Source: Planctomycetota bacterium
Lineage (GTDB): Bacteria; Planctomycetota; Phycisphaerae; Phycisphaerales; SM1A02
Length of the DNA: 50,428 bases
Direction of reading: 5' to 3'
NCBI GenBank assembly: GCA_003671025.1
Contig: QWPW01000024.1
Coordinates: 1-50,428, forward strand
Positions 41,560 to 50,428 of this stretch are shown in pieces. Within the stretch, counting starts at the first letter, position 1. Every line of letters starts with the position of its first letter. Position numbers and translations under genes: made by a program. The notes below the pieces were generated by a model. That model made no database searches. It was given only the letters and a program-made list of their open reading frames with translations, and was not told where the DNA came from.

Positions 41560-42156
41560 TTATCTCCGCGCGAGCTTCAGACACGCGCCATGGCGCGGGC
41601 AACTGAGCAGATGCTCGTTGTACATCCCGACCGCTTGCATGAAGGCGTACACGATGACCGGTCCGCAGAAGGTGAATCCGCGCTTTTTCAGGGTCTTGGT
41701 CAACGCAATGCTGCCTTCGCTGAATGCACAAATCTCTTCGCTGCGTTTTAGTTTCACGTCAATCGTTCGATGACCCACCGCGTCCCACAGCAAGTCGCGA
41801 AATGCACCGTCGCCTTTCTCCATCACCTCAAGCCACGCGCGCGCATTCTTGATGGCGCCCTCGATCTTCAAACGCGAACGAATGATTCCTTCGTTCTCGA
41901 GCAGCTTCGCAACGTCCTTCTCGGTGAAGCGCGCGACCTTGTGCGGATCGAATCCTTTGAACGCCTTGCGAAACGCATCGCGCTTCTTCAACACCGTGAT
42001 CCACGAGAGACCCGCTTGAAATCCATCGAGCACAAGCTTCTCGTACAGCGCACGATCGTCGAGTTCGGGCACGCCCCACTCCGTGTCGTGATAGGCGACG
42101 TACACGGGGTCACTGCCGCACCACGCGCATCGTCGAGCTTGGGATTTCGCGGGCAT
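41560..42156 (-). CDS. tag: DNA-3-methyladenine glycosylase I
   Basis: This 198-residue base-excision repair enzyme removes 3-methyladenine from DNA. RCAWCGSDPVYVAYHDTEWG is the family N-terminus with the first zinc Cys and His and catalytic-site Glu. SWITVLKKRDAFRKAFKGF and GFTFCGPVIVYAFMQAVGM are the helix-hairpin-helix neighbourhood, and the C-terminal H-x-x-x-C pair EHLLSC completes the zinc site. The length is normal. It is divergent from the gamma-glutamyltransferase with 108 bp between starts. Confidence 0.92.
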   Translation of the reverse strand: MPAKSQARRCAWCGSDPVYVAYHDTEWGVPELDDRALYEKLVLDGFQAGLSWITVLKKRDAFRKAFKGFDPHKVARFTEKDVAKLLENEGIIRSRLKIEGAIKNARAWLEVMEKGDGAFRDLLWDAVGHRTIDVKLKRSEEICAFSEGSIALTKTLKKRGFTFCGPVIVYAFMQAVGMYNEHLLSCPRHGACLKLARR

Positions 42157-42264
42157 TGCTGCAGGTTACGCCTTCGTGCTTTGGCTGCGATTGCGTTCAT
42201 CCATGCTCGCACCTTCGGGAGCAACATCGATCATGCGTCGATCATTCAGCGGTACTGTGAAGTG

Positions 42265-43902
42265 ATGGATGCACACACCGCAGCGAGCACTCACATCGAT
42301 TGGGAACTTCCATACGACGCGCGTCGGCCAGCGGTGTGTGGCTCGATGGCGGTTGCGACCAGTCAGCCTCTCGCCGCACAAGCGGGTCTTGAAATGTTGC
42401 GTCGTGGAGGAACCGCCGCCGATGCCGCGGTGGCGACTGCGGCGGCGATGACCGTGCTTGAACCAACCACCAACGGCATCGGTGGCGATGCATTCGCGTT
42501 GGGGATTTTTCAGGGTGAAGTGATTGGACTTAACGCATCAGGATGCGCTCCGAGCGCGCAGTTGCGCAGCGCGTTTGCTGACGAAGTCGCGATGCCGCGT
42601 CGAGGTTGGGGACCAGTGACAGTTCCTGGCGCGGTGAGTGGTTGGGTCGCGTTATGGAAGCGTCACGGACGACTTGCGTTTGCAGATTTGTTGCAGCCCG
42701 CGATCGCCTACGCGCGTGATGGATTTCTTGTCGCACCGCGCACGGCGCAATTGTGGGCGCGCGCATATCCGCGGCTCGCTGAGTTTGCCGAGTGGAAGCG
42801 CGTCTTCGCGCCCAATGGACGCGCGCCGTTTGCTGCGGAGTTGTTTCGTATGCCCGATCACGCGCGCACACTCGAACTCATTGCGCAAAGTGAGGGCGAA
42901 GCGTTTTATCGCGGCGCGCTGGCGCAACAGATCGTCGATCACGCAGCGCACTCGGGCGGCTTCATGTCAATGAGTGATCTCGCGAAGCACAACGCGCAGT
43001 GGGTGACGCCGCTTGAGTCACCGTTTGGTTCGTCCACCATGTTGCAGATTCCACCCAACGGCCAAGGAATCGCCGCATCGATTGCGCGCGGAATACTCGA
43101 GGAATCTGCGGTGAATCCACGCTATTGCGAACTCTCGCCCGACTGCGCCGACTCGATCCATCTCGCCGCCGAAGCGATGAAACTCGCGTTTCGCACGGTG
43201 CATCGCGAGGTTGGTGATCCGTCAGCGATGCGCGTGTCGAGCGCAGACATGCTCTCGCGCGAAACACTGCGTGGGTTGGCGAAAGAGATCGATCCCGCCA
43301 AAGCGCAGGACTTCAATCATGGTCCACCAAAGTCTGGCGGCACGATTCTGTTGTGCGCTGCGGATCGTGAGGGCAACATGGTGTCGCTCATCCAATCGAA
43401 CTACGAAGGGTGGGGCAGTGGCATCGTGATTCCCAACACAGGAATCGCCATGCAAAATCGCGGCGCGTGCTTCACGCTCGAGGCCGGTCATGTGAATGAA
43501 TATGCACCCGATAAGCGGCCGTATCACACGATCATTCCGGGAATGCTCATCAAGCGCACTGCAACTGGCGCGGCGCAACCACACATCGCGTTTGGCGTGA
43601 TGGGCGGATACATGCAGCCGCAAGGGCAATTGCAAGTCGCTTCACGCATTGAGGATCACTCCGCGAATCCGCAAGCGGCACTCGACGCGCCGCGTTGGCA
43701 AGTGAGCGAAGGACTCGCGTTGGCGATGGAGCCAGGCTTCTCGCAAGCGTGCATCGATGAACTCAAACGCCGCGGTCATCGCGTGACAGTGGCCAGCGAA
43801 AAGTCGATTACGTTTGGCCGCGGACAATGCATCGAACGCGTTGAAAACGGCTACATCGCGGCAAGCGATATGCGTGGCGATGGGCAAGCGGTGGTCGCAT
43901 GA
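42265..43902 (+). CDS. Gamma-glutamyltransferase family protein (YwrD-like)
   Basis: This 545-residue Ntn-hydrolase matures by self-cleavage before a Thr; here the site is Thr360 in PPKSGGTILLCAADREGN. Other landmarks are SMAVATSQPLAAQAGLEMLR, the TTNGIGGDAFAL stretch for the glutamate carboxylate, and PYHTIIPGMLIKR. Family members hydrolyse or transfer gamma-glutamyl groups of glutathione and its conjugates. No signal peptide is seen, so this is the cytosolic YwrD type. ATG 42265 is chosen because the family starts soon after it; the frame is open upstream over tag but without similarity. It is followed by a DUF1080 gene after 100 nt. Confidence 0.86.
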   Translation: MDAHTAASTHIDWELPYDARRPAVCGSMAVATSQPLAAQAGLEMLRRGGTAADAAVATAAAMTVLEPTTNGIGGDAFALGIFQGEVIGLNASGCAPSAQLRSAFADEVAMPRRGWGPVTVPGAVSGWVALWKRHGRLAFADLLQPAIAYARDGFLVAPRTAQLWARAYPRLAEFAEWKRVFAPNGRAPFAAELFRMPDHARTLELIAQSEGEAFYRGALAQQIVDHAAHSGGFMSMSDLAKHNAQWVTPLESPFGSSTMLQIPPNGQGIAASIARGILEESAVNPRYCELSPDCADSIHLAAEAMKLAFRTVHREVGDPSAMRVSSADMLSRETLRGLAKEIDPAKAQDFNHGPPKSGGTILLCAADREGNMVSLIQSNYEGWGSGIVIPNTGIAMQNRGACFTLEAGHVNEYAPDKRPYHTIIPGMLIKRTATGAAQPHIAFGVMGGYMQPQGQLQVASRIEDHSANPQAALDAPRWQVSEGLALAMEPGFSQACIDELKRRGHRVTVASEKSITFGRGQCIERVENGYIAASDMRGDGQAVVA

Positions 43903-44002
43903 ACCCGTGCGATTGTTGTGGTGCGTTTGAGCAACGCATGTTGTCACCGCTGTCGAATGTCTCGCCTCGCATGATGCCTGTACAGTGCGCTCGGAGCTCC
44001 AT

Positions 44003-44785
44003 ATGAACACGACACTCAGCGTTTTCACCACTTCGCTAGCCCTGGCTTGCACACCGTTTCTTGTCGCGTCGCAAAGCGCGCCCGGCAATCAAGTCGGCGG
44101 CGATCAAAGCAAGTCTGCGCCACCGACCGCCGCGAAACCGAGTGCGGTCACCGGTCAGTTCATGTCTGACGCGACACCGATCAAGGTGGGCGACAAGATT
44201 GCATTGTTCAACGGTAAAGATCTGAGTGGTTGGAAGGGCTTCGTGCCCGACCTCATCAAAGCAGGCAAGGAATCACTGTCGGTGTGGAGTGTGGCCAAAG
44301 ATGGCACGGACAGCACGCTGCAATGTGCGGGAAATCCCATCGGTTACATCGAAACTGAGGCGCTGTACGACAACTTCGTTCTCGAACTCGATTGGCGCTT
44401 TGATGCCGCGAAGGGGCCAGGAAACTCAGGCGTTCTGCTGCGCACAACCGGCGAAGACAAAGTCTGGCCCAAGTCGATGGAAGCGCAACTCGAGTCCAAG
44501 AGCGCGGGCGATTTTTGGAACATCGATAATGTGAAAGCAACCGTCGCCGCGAAACGCACTGACGGTCGTCACACCACCAAACTGCGTGAAACAAATGAAT
44601 ATCCACTCGGTCAATGGAACCACTATCGCATCGTGGTCAACCAAGGCACGATCGAATTGTGGGTCAACGGCTTGATGCAGAATGTCGCGACTGATGTCGA
44701 AGTCGTGCGCGGCCGCATCGCATTGCAAAGCGAAGGCGCGTACATCGAGTTCAAGAACATCAACCTCTTCCCAATCGTGAAGTGA
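44003..44785 (+). CDS. DUF1080 / 3-keto-disaccharide-hydrolase-like secreted protein
   Basis: This 260-residue exported protein begins with a signal peptide (LSVFTTSLALACTPFLVA) and a DUF1080 domain of concanavalin-like fold: ALFNGKDLSGWKG, FVLELDWRFDAAKGPGNSG, GQWNHYRIVVNQGTIELWVN and IALQSEGAYIEFKNINLFPI. DUF1080 proteins are abundant in planctomycetes; some cleave 3-keto-glycosides. ATG 44003 has CGGAG 7 nt upstream. It lies between the gamma-glutamyltransferase and the cystathionine beta-lyase on the same strand, with 12 nt to the latter. Confidence 0.85.
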   Translation: MNTTLSVFTTSLALACTPFLVASQSAPGNQVGGDQSKSAPPTAAKPSAVTGQFMSDATPIKVGDKIALFNGKDLSGWKGFVPDLIKAGKESLSVWSVAKDGTDSTLQCAGNPIGYIETEALYDNFVLELDWRFDAAKGPGNSGVLLRTTGEDKVWPKSMEAQLESKSAGDFWNIDNVKATVAAKRTDGRHTTKLRETNEYPLGQWNHYRIVVNQGTIELWVNGLMQNVATDVEVVRGRIALQSEGAYIEFKNINLFPIVK

Positions 44786-44797
44786 GATCGAAGAGCG

Positions 44798-46075
44798 ATG
44801 AGCGACACACACACTTCTTGTATTACGACGCCGTGCAACGACACGCCGAGCAACGCGGCCGCCACGACCGTTAACGGTGCCGCGTCCACGCTGGGATTGG
44901 GGACGCGATTAGCGCACCTCGGACGGCGTCCACATGAGCATCACGGATTCGTAAACACGCCGATTCACCGCGGTTCCACCGTGCTTTTCAAGACGTTCGA
45001 TGAGCTTGAAGCAGCGTATCGCGTTGACTCGCGCACCGGTCGATTCATCTACGGCCTCATGGGAAATCCCAACTCGCGCGACCTCGAAGTCACGCTGGCG
45101 CAACTCGATAGCGGCGTGGGCGCGGTGGCGGTTGGCAGTGGACTCGCGGCGGTGTCGATTCCGATGTTGGCGTTTCTCTCGTGCGGCGATCACTTGTTGA
45201 TGACCGACTCGTGCTACGGACCGACGCGGCATCTCGCATCGACCATTCTCGCGCGCATGGGCGTCGAGGTCACGTACTACGACCCACGCATCGGCGCCGA
45301 GATCGACGCGCTGATTCGCCCCAACACGCGCGTCGTGTTCATGGAGTCGCCTGGCTCGCTCACCTTTGAGATTCAGAATGTGCCTGCGATTGCGCGCGTG
45401 TGCCGTGCGCGCGGCGTCACTTCAATCATCGACAACACGTGGGCCACACCGCTGTACTTTCGACCGATCGAACACGGCGTCGATGTGGTGGTTCACGCGC
45501 TCACCAAATATCAGAGTGGCAACGGCGACATCTTGCTCGGCGGCATCGTCGCTCGCGATGAAATCTCGTGGAAGCGTGTCAAAGACACCGCCGAAGCGCA
45601 CGGTCACTACGCGCATCCCGATGATTGCATGCAGTGTTTGCGCGGATTGCGCTCACTCGAAGTGCGCATGGCTCGGCACAGCGCGAGTGCGCTGGAGATT
45701 GCCCGTTGGCTTGAGGCGAGACCAGAAGTTGCGCGCGTGCTTCATCCCGCGTTGCCTTCGCATCCCGATCATCAATTGTGGAAGCGCGACTTCACGGGAG
45801 CAAGCGGCGTGTTCGGCTGCACGCTCAAACCGCACGCGAGCGGGCGCGCGCATGTGAAGACGTTTCTCGAGAGCCTGCAATTCTTCGGTATGGGATTCTC
45901 TTGGGGCGGTTTCGAAAGTCTCGTGGTCGCCAGTGATGTGCGTTCGATGCGCGTGGCCGCGCCGTGGAATGACCCCAATCCGCTGCTGCGCTTTCAGATC
46001 GGACTCGAAGAGCCGCGCGATCTCATGGCCGACATGGCGCAAGCGTTCGCGCTGGCCAACGCGGTCGAGCGTTGA
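44798..46075 (+). CDS. metC: Cystathionine beta-lyase
   Basis: This 425-residue PLP enzyme of the Cys/Met family cleaves cystathionine to homocysteine, ammonia and pyruvate. Landmarks are GFVNTPIHRGSTVLF, RFIYGLMGNPNSRDLE, VVFMESPGSLTFEIQ, the aldimine Lys237 in HALTKYQSGNGDI, and FSWGGFESL near the end, the pattern of proteobacterial-type MetC. An N-terminal ~30-residue polar extension is unusual. Its product feeds methionine synthesis, which also needs the metF product encoded 24 kb away. Gamma-lyase activity cannot be excluded. Confidence 0.87.
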   Translation: MSDTHTSCITTPCNDTPSNAAATTVNGAASTLGLGTRLAHLGRRPHEHHGFVNTPIHRGSTVLFKTFDELEAAYRVDSRTGRFIYGLMGNPNSRDLEVTLAQLDSGVGAVAVGSGLAAVSIPMLAFLSCGDHLLMTDSCYGPTRHLASTILARMGVEVTYYDPRIGAEIDALIRPNTRVVFMESPGSLTFEIQNVPAIARVCRARGVTSIIDNTWATPLYFRPIEHGVDVVVHALTKYQSGNGDILLGGIVARDEISWKRVKDTAEAHGHYAHPDDCMQCLRGLRSLEVRMARHSASALEIARWLEARPEVARVLHPALPSHPDHQLWKRDFTGASGVFGCTLKPHASGRAHVKTFLESLQFFGMGFSWGGFESLVVASDVRSMRVAAPWNDPNPLLRFQIGLEEPRDLMADMAQAFALANAVER

Positions 46076-46244
46076 TGATCGTGTCTTGATCGCGGCGTGC
46101 TCACTCGAATGACACTCTCAGCATTCGCGGACCTTTCATCGAGTTTCATTGCGCGTCTCAGCGCGCGCTTCAAGCAATAGCCGAGAAGAGTCGCTTGCTA
46201 CACTCGCGCCCTTTCCCGTGACGGGCGCCATTTGCGAGTTCTCT

Positions 46245-47402
46245 ATGCCAATTACTACTGCCTTCGAAACCAAGATCGAGCACATCTCGATTCTCGACCA
46301 GCACGGAAACTTCGATGAAAAGCTCGGAAAAGGGCTGATCCCCGATGCTGATCTCGTCAAGCTTTACGAGGCGATGGTGGGATGCCGGCATCTCGATGAA
46401 GTGGCGTTTCGCATGCAACGCTCCGGCCGCTTGGGCACGTATCCGCAGAACATGGGACAGGAAGCGACCAGCCTCGGCGCGGCGTATGTGTTGCGTCAAG
46501 ATGATTGGCTGGTCACGTGTTACCGCGAGAACTGCGGACTGTTTTGGCGCGGCGTTCCCAAGGAAGCGATTCTCTTGCATTGGATGGGCGACGAGCGCGG
46601 CAACGCGATGCCTCGTCCGCACTTCGCGACTCCGATTGCCGTTCCGCTGGGAACACAGATGTTGCACGCGGCCGGACTCACGCTCGCCGCGCGCTATCGC
46701 GGACAAGACAAGATCGCTTGCACCTTCTTCGGCGACGGCGCTTCGAGCGAAGGTGACTTTCACGAGGCGTGCAATTTCGCTTCAAACCTCGAGATCCCTG
46801 TGGTTTTCGTGTGCCAGAACAACTTCTGGGCCATCTCGACACCATCCAAGATCAACAGCGCCGCGCCGACATTTGCACAGCGTGGCATTGCCTACGGAAT
46901 GCCGTGTTTGCAAGTGGATGGCAATGATTTGTTCGCCACCGTGTACGCGACCAAACTCGCGAGCGAATACGCGCGCAAGAACAGCAAGCCATACTTCATC
47001 GAGATGGTGACGTATCGCCTCGCCGATCACACCACCGCGGACGATGCCAAGCGATATCGCGATCAAGCGGAAGTCGATATGTGGAAGGCTCGCGATCCGA
47101 TCACGCGCATCAAGAACTACATGATCGCGCGCAAGATGTGGAGTGAAGCGCAAGACGTTGCGCTGCTCGAGCGCGTGGCGCAAGACAACGCTGATGCTGT
47201 GGCGCGAGCTGAAGGCATTGCCGCGCCGCATCGCAACGACTTCTTCAACTCGATGTACAGCGATGTTCCAGCGGATCTTGCGCGGCAACGCGACACGATG
47301 CACACGCACTCGCTGGGACAAGATCCCTCGCAATTGCCGCAGGAAGCGCAAGAACGCGCCGCCGAAATGGACTCGCAAACCGAAGCTGCGCACGGTCACT
47401 GA
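46245..47402 (+). CDS. 2-oxoacid dehydrogenase E1 component, alpha subunit (pyruvate dehydrogenase type)
   Basis: This 385-residue subunit binds thiamine diphosphate through FFGDGASSEGDFHEACNFAS and VFVCQNN, the GDG-to-NN motif. LVKLYEAMVGCRHLDEVAFR and GQEATSLGAAYVL are typical starts, and the phosphorylation-loop region reads YRLADHTTADDAKRY. Its active form is a tetramer with the beta subunit encoded 135 nt downstream; it decarboxylates pyruvate or a branched-chain 2-oxoacid. ATG 46245 is chosen from homology; upstream in-frame starts give no similarity. The last ~30 residues are polar and acidic. The E2 partner is on the other strand 5 kb away. Confidence 0.88.
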   Translation: MPITTAFETKIEHISILDQHGNFDEKLGKGLIPDADLVKLYEAMVGCRHLDEVAFRMQRSGRLGTYPQNMGQEATSLGAAYVLRQDDWLVTCYRENCGLFWRGVPKEAILLHWMGDERGNAMPRPHFATPIAVPLGTQMLHAAGLTLAARYRGQDKIACTFFGDGASSEGDFHEACNFASNLEIPVVFVCQNNFWAISTPSKINSAAPTFAQRGIAYGMPCLQVDGNDLFATVYATKLASEYARKNSKPYFIEMVTYRLADHTTADDAKRYRDQAEVDMWKARDPITRIKNYMIARKMWSEAQDVALLERVAQDNADAVARAEGIAAPHRNDFFNSMYSDVPADLARQRDTMHTHSLGQDPSQLPQEAQERAAEMDSQTEAAHGH

Positions 47403-47537
47403 CCGATACGCGTCGCCCACGGTTTTCGATCACTCAACAATCACGCGCGCAATCACACGCGCAGTCACGTCAGAGCGAACGGCATCAATGCCGATCGATA
47501 CGCAGCCGACACTTTCGGCCAGTCATAGGAACGAATC

Positions 47538-48506
47538 ATGGCGAATCTCAATCTTGTTCAAGCGATCAACCTCGCGCTCATTCAGGAGATGGAGAAGAAC
47601 GACTCGATCGTTCTCCTCGGCGAGGACATCGGCGTGAACGGCGGCGTGTTTCGCGTCACCGAGAATTTGCAGAAGCGCTTCGGCGGCGCGCGTGTGTTCG
47701 ACACTCCACTCGCCGAGAGCGGCATCATCGGTCTCTCCATCGGCATGGCCATGGGTGGATTGCATCCCGTGCCCGAGATTCAATTCGAAGGATTCCTCGG
47801 TCCCGCGTATGACCAGATTGTCTCGCACGCCGCGCGCATGCGCACGCGCACCCGTGGCGCGTACACCGTGCCCATGACCATTCGTGTTCCGGTGGGCGGC
47901 GGCATTCACGCGCCCGAACTGCACAGCGATTCGCCCGAAGCGATTTACGCGCATACGCCTGGACTCAAGGTGGTCATGCCGAGCTCGCCCTATGACGCGA
48001 AGGGACTGCTGGTGTCGTGCTTGCGCGAAGAGGATCCGGTGATTTTCTTTGAGCCAAAGCGCATCTATCGCGCGATTCGCGAAGAGGTTCCCGAAGACGA
48101 ATACACGCTGCCGCTGGGCAAAGCGCGCGTTGTGTGCGAAGGCACCGATCTCACCATCGTCAGTTGGGGCGCGAGCGTGGTGCAGTGCATGCAGGCGATT
48201 GAGCAGAGTGATCGCTCGATTGAGTTGATTGATCTGCGCACCATCTATCCATTCGATGTTGATGCCGTCGCGGCGAGTGTGGCCAAGACAGGTCGCTGCG
48301 TCGTTGTGCACGAAGCTCCGCTCACCTGCGGCTTCGGTGCGGAGATCGCGGCGCGCATCATGGAGCGCTGCTTCCTGCAACTCGAAGCGCCCGTGCAACG
48401 CGTCGCCGGCTTTGACGCGACGATGCCCTACTACAAATTGGAACTCGACTACTTGCCCGATGCCAAACGCGTGTCGCGCGCGATTCACGATTGCCTCGCG
48501 TACTGA
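47538..48506 (+). CDS. 2-oxoacid dehydrogenase E1 component, beta subunit
   Basis: This 322-residue transketolase-type subunit pairs with the alpha subunit. Landmarks are VLLGEDIGVNGGVFRVTENL, PLAESGIIGLSIGMAMGG, RVPVGGGIHAPELHS, DPVIFFEPKRIYRA and the C-terminal ELIDLRTIYPFDVDAV and GRCVVVHEAPLTCGFGAEI. A complete length is present. ATG 47538 has AGGA 7 nt upstream. The 135 nt before it, after the alpha gene, have repeated CGCGCAATCAC-like pieces and no gene. The next 298 nt downstream have none either. Confidence 0.9.
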   Translation: MANLNLVQAINLALIQEMEKNDSIVLLGEDIGVNGGVFRVTENLQKRFGGARVFDTPLAESGIIGLSIGMAMGGLHPVPEIQFEGFLGPAYDQIVSHAARMRTRTRGAYTVPMTIRVPVGGGIHAPELHSDSPEAIYAHTPGLKVVMPSSPYDAKGLLVSCLREEDPVIFFEPKRIYRAIREEVPEDEYTLPLGKARVVCEGTDLTIVSWGASVVQCMQAIEQSDRSIELIDLRTIYPFDVDAVAASVAKTGRCVVVHEAPLTCGFGAEIAARIMERCFLQLEAPVQRVAGFDATMPYYKLELDYLPDAKRVSRAIHDCLAY

Positions 48507-48804
48507 GCGCCCCAAGTCTGGATGTGGGTTCGAAATCCCTCAACGCCGCGTGATGATTCGATGCGTCGCGCACAAGTGAATCGCGCCTAAGTTTCTATGG
48601 AACGAATAGTTGCGCGGAGGTTTGGCGCCGCGCGCGATTGATGACAGGATCAGCGCCTCGCGCTCGATTTGTGTCACGCCCACCACAGTTTGCCGCGCCC
48701 CGTCGAAACCGTCACGCGCGACACGACCAGCGCTTCGCCTGCACTGATGTCAATTACGGAACCTGCTACTTGCTCATTCGTAGCCGCGCGCCACGCTGCG
48801 CTTG

Positions 48805-50130
48805 ATGTCCCCCAACGAGTTCGCACAACGTCTGCACTTGGATCTCGCGCAATTCATCGCGCGCACGCGGGGCGTCTTCGAACTTCTCGCGTGGGGCTCG
48901 GATGTTTCGCGCAATGCCACCGCGCGGCGGATGGGACACGACCTGCGTTCGTTCGATTTGATGCGGGAGGCACCGAGCATGATGTTGCTCGTCGATCTCG
49001 CCCGCGCCTGCGGTTGGAGTGCCAGTGCGATCTTCCGTATCGCGTCGAGTGCATCACCCACACCATGCGCCTCACTCGAAACAGGCCGCACGACGCACGA
49101 CGCCCGTGACCAACGCCTGGCCGCAATCACGCGCGCCGATCTGCTGGACGATCCACATGCGTTCACGCGGTTGGCAGAAGAAACAGCGAAATTCAGCGGT
49201 GCACACACCGATTTTGCCATGTCGTGTTTGCTCCATGCGCGAGCACTCTGTGCCACCGGCCGCGTGGATGAAGCGGCGCGACTCGCCGACCTCGCGAGTC
49301 AAATTGGATTCGCGCCGCGCGAGTTGACACTTGCGAACACTCTCCTGGGTTGCGTGCGCGGTGAACACATCTTGGGTGTGCCGTGGCAACGCCCTTCGTT
49401 TGCGAGTCCTCACGAGCAGGCGGCGGTGTCGAGTGACTTGACGCGCGCCTTGTCGGCCGTCGCGAGCACCACGCCATCACTCGCAAGCAACGACGCCGTG
49501 GCCGCGCGTGAACGATGCCACACGTTGGCCGAGAGTTTGTGCACCTCTCATCCACCAACAAACGCGATTTCTTCCAACTCTTTCTCAACAAAACTTTGTT
49601 CGCTCAACCGTGAAGTAAATGACGCAATTCGAGCACTCGAAGTTGCGTCCTGTGGCGTCGCTTCGGCGCGCGCTCACACGCGTCTCGCCTGGTGCTGCTC
49701 GATCGCCGCGGTGACCGCGCTGCGGCTGTTGGCGCAACGGCTCGAACCGGAAGCAGAGGCTCAAGTGCTGCGCGTGTTGGTGTTGGCGCAATTCGCGCTA
49801 GAAGAACAAGTTGCATTCAATGACCACGACGTTCATTTCATGATTCAACGGCGTCGCGCGCGATTGATTCTGTGCGAGTGGGACGCCCGTGGCATCACCG
49901 AGGAACTCGACGGAGCGCTCATCGATGAAGCGGAGGTGAGGGCGCTCTGTGCCTCGGTGGTTTGCTTCCCCAAAGCACTTGAGTCGGTGGTGGTCATACG
50001 ACTGCTCGATTTTGTGCAATGGGGCGATTTCCGTAGAAATTCAAAATTTGCGCTTGACGCGTTGTCAAGCGACGGTTGGATGTGTGAATTCAAAGGCTTG
50101 CATGTGGTGGGTGGCCACAGCAATTCCTAG
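48805..50130 (+). CDS. Hypothetical protein with degenerate HTH-like N-terminus and helical repeats
   Basis: This 441-residue soluble protein is almost all helical. Residues 15-80 resemble an XRE-type helix-turn-helix (LARACGWSASAIFRI, MGHDLRSFDLMREAP), which is also recognisable in the gene that follows. Helical repeats like TPRs fill about 105-200 (CLLHARALCATGRVDEAARL) and the C-terminus (AQVLRVLVLAQFALEEQV). No catalytic motif is seen. ATG 48805 is preferred to the in-frame TTG at 48802. It may be a regulator that senses through its helical domain; this is inference. The stop is TAG at 50128-50130. Confidence 0.6.
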   Translation: MSPNEFAQRLHLDLAQFIARTRGVFELLAWGSDVSRNATARRMGHDLRSFDLMREAPSMMLLVDLARACGWSASAIFRIASSASPTPCASLETGRTTHDARDQRLAAITRADLLDDPHAFTRLAEETAKFSGAHTDFAMSCLLHARALCATGRVDEAARLADLASQIGFAPRELTLANTLLGCVRGEHILGVPWQRPSFASPHEQAAVSSDLTRALSAVASTTPSLASNDAVAARERCHTLAESLCTSHPPTNAISSNSFSTKLCSLNREVNDAIRALEVASCGVASARAHTRLAWCCSIAAVTALRLLAQRLEPEAEAQVLRVLVLAQFALEEQVAFNDHDVHFMIQRRRARLILCEWDARGITEELDGALIDEAEVRALCASVVCFPKALESVVVIRLLDFVQWGDFRRNSKFALDALSSDGWMCEFKGLHVVGGHSNS

Positions 50131-50143
50131 ATTTGGAGGATCT

Positions 50144-50428
50144 ATGTTGACTGAGGATCTCATTGGCGTGGAAGCGGCGCGTGAAGCGGTCGCTCGTGAA
50201 CGGCTCGAGGAATTGCAGGCGCTGGCCCGCACCTACCGCAACTGGTCGGTGAAGGAACTCGCGCTTGCGCTTGGCAGGCAACCCGGACGGCTCGTACCCG
50301 AGAGTGGGATGCCCAAGATTGATCTGGTGGTGGGACTCGCGAAATCACTCGATTGGCCGGTGGAAGCAGTGGTCGATCACCTGATGAAGCCAGGAGACAG
50401 TGGCAAGCGCATGACTGCGGGGCGTGAC
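50144..50428 (+). CDS. 5' part of a second HTH-like gene (cut by window end)
   Basis: 95 codons from ATG 50144 are open to the window end. GGAGGA at 50135-50140 precedes the ATG by only 3 nt, which is close for a Shine-Dalgarno, but it is the best start. The sequence ELQALARTYRNWSVKELALALGRQ and MPKIDLVVGLAKSLDW has the periodicity of an XRE-type helix-turn-helix and matches the start of the preceding gene (LAQFIARTR, MMLLVDLARACGW). The two are probably tandem paralogues in one operon, 13 nt apart. Confidence 0.6.
   Translation, partial: MLTEDLIGVEAAREAVARERLEELQALARTYRNWSVKELALALGRQPGRLVPESGMPKIDLVVGLAKSLDWPVEAVVDHLMKPGDSGKRMTAGRD

Noticed and set aside
48531-48545. GGGTTCGAAATCCC-like stretch resembling a tRNA T-arm
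   Set aside because: Flanking bases do not pair as a T-stem, and the space upstream where the rest of a tRNA would lie is the 3' end of the E1-beta gene.

Overview
The window is G+C-rich chromosomal DNA from a planctomycete, most likely of the class Phycisphaerae. Four features point there: a PVC-type dehydrogenase fused to a cytochrome c (4900-7512), a secreted subtilase ending in a dockerin-like pair of D-x-N-x-D-G repeats (8060-9535), a DUF1080 protein (44003-44785), and many small signal-peptide proteins beside ECF sigma factors and Ser/Thr kinases. No rRNA, tRNA, insertion sequence, prophage or CRISPR array was seen. Assignments rest on motif reading only.

Left part (1-8040): a membrane GT2 glycosyltransferase, an OprP-like porin, a lipoprotein pair (thioredoxin-fold-like protein and type I phosphodiesterase), the dehydrogenase/cytochrome c, and a dCMP-deaminase-family enzyme.

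Central regulatory block (8060-19585): two ECF sigma operons lie about 1 kb apart around a sulfotransferase gene. The leftward operon encodes sigma factor, a protein with a carboxypeptidase-regulatory-like domain, a TPR-CHAT cysteine peptidase and a secreted subtilisin, with overlapping stops and starts between the last three. Its CHAT gene is split by a 39-bp direct duplication that places an in-frame TAG between the copies. The rightward operon encodes a sigma factor overlapping a 1360-residue single-pass membrane protein with VIT and VWA domains, ended by a strong hairpin terminator.

Middle (19742-34602): a small hypothetical, metF and rex divergent, two lipoproteins, a peptidoglycan amidase overlapping a phosphoglycolate-phosphatase-like HAD gene that starts with a 15-bp repeat tract, an efflux adaptor plus TolC-like protein without an inner-membrane pump, a GH35-like protein that seems to lack the catalytic glutamates, a truncated/full-length aldehyde dehydrogenase pair, and a polyphosphate-glucokinase-like ROK kinase.

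Right part (34648-50428): two paralogous non-RD Ser/Thr kinases separated by a spacer and a 27-bp repeat that carries stop codons, deoC with three small membrane or secreted proteins, a chagasin-like inhibitor, and the E2, E1-alpha and E1-beta subunits of a 2-oxoacid dehydrogenase interrupted by tag, a gamma-glutamyltransferase, a DUF1080 protein and a cystathionine beta-lyase. Two related genes with a degenerate helix-turn-helix-like N-terminus lie at the right edge, the last one cut by the window end.
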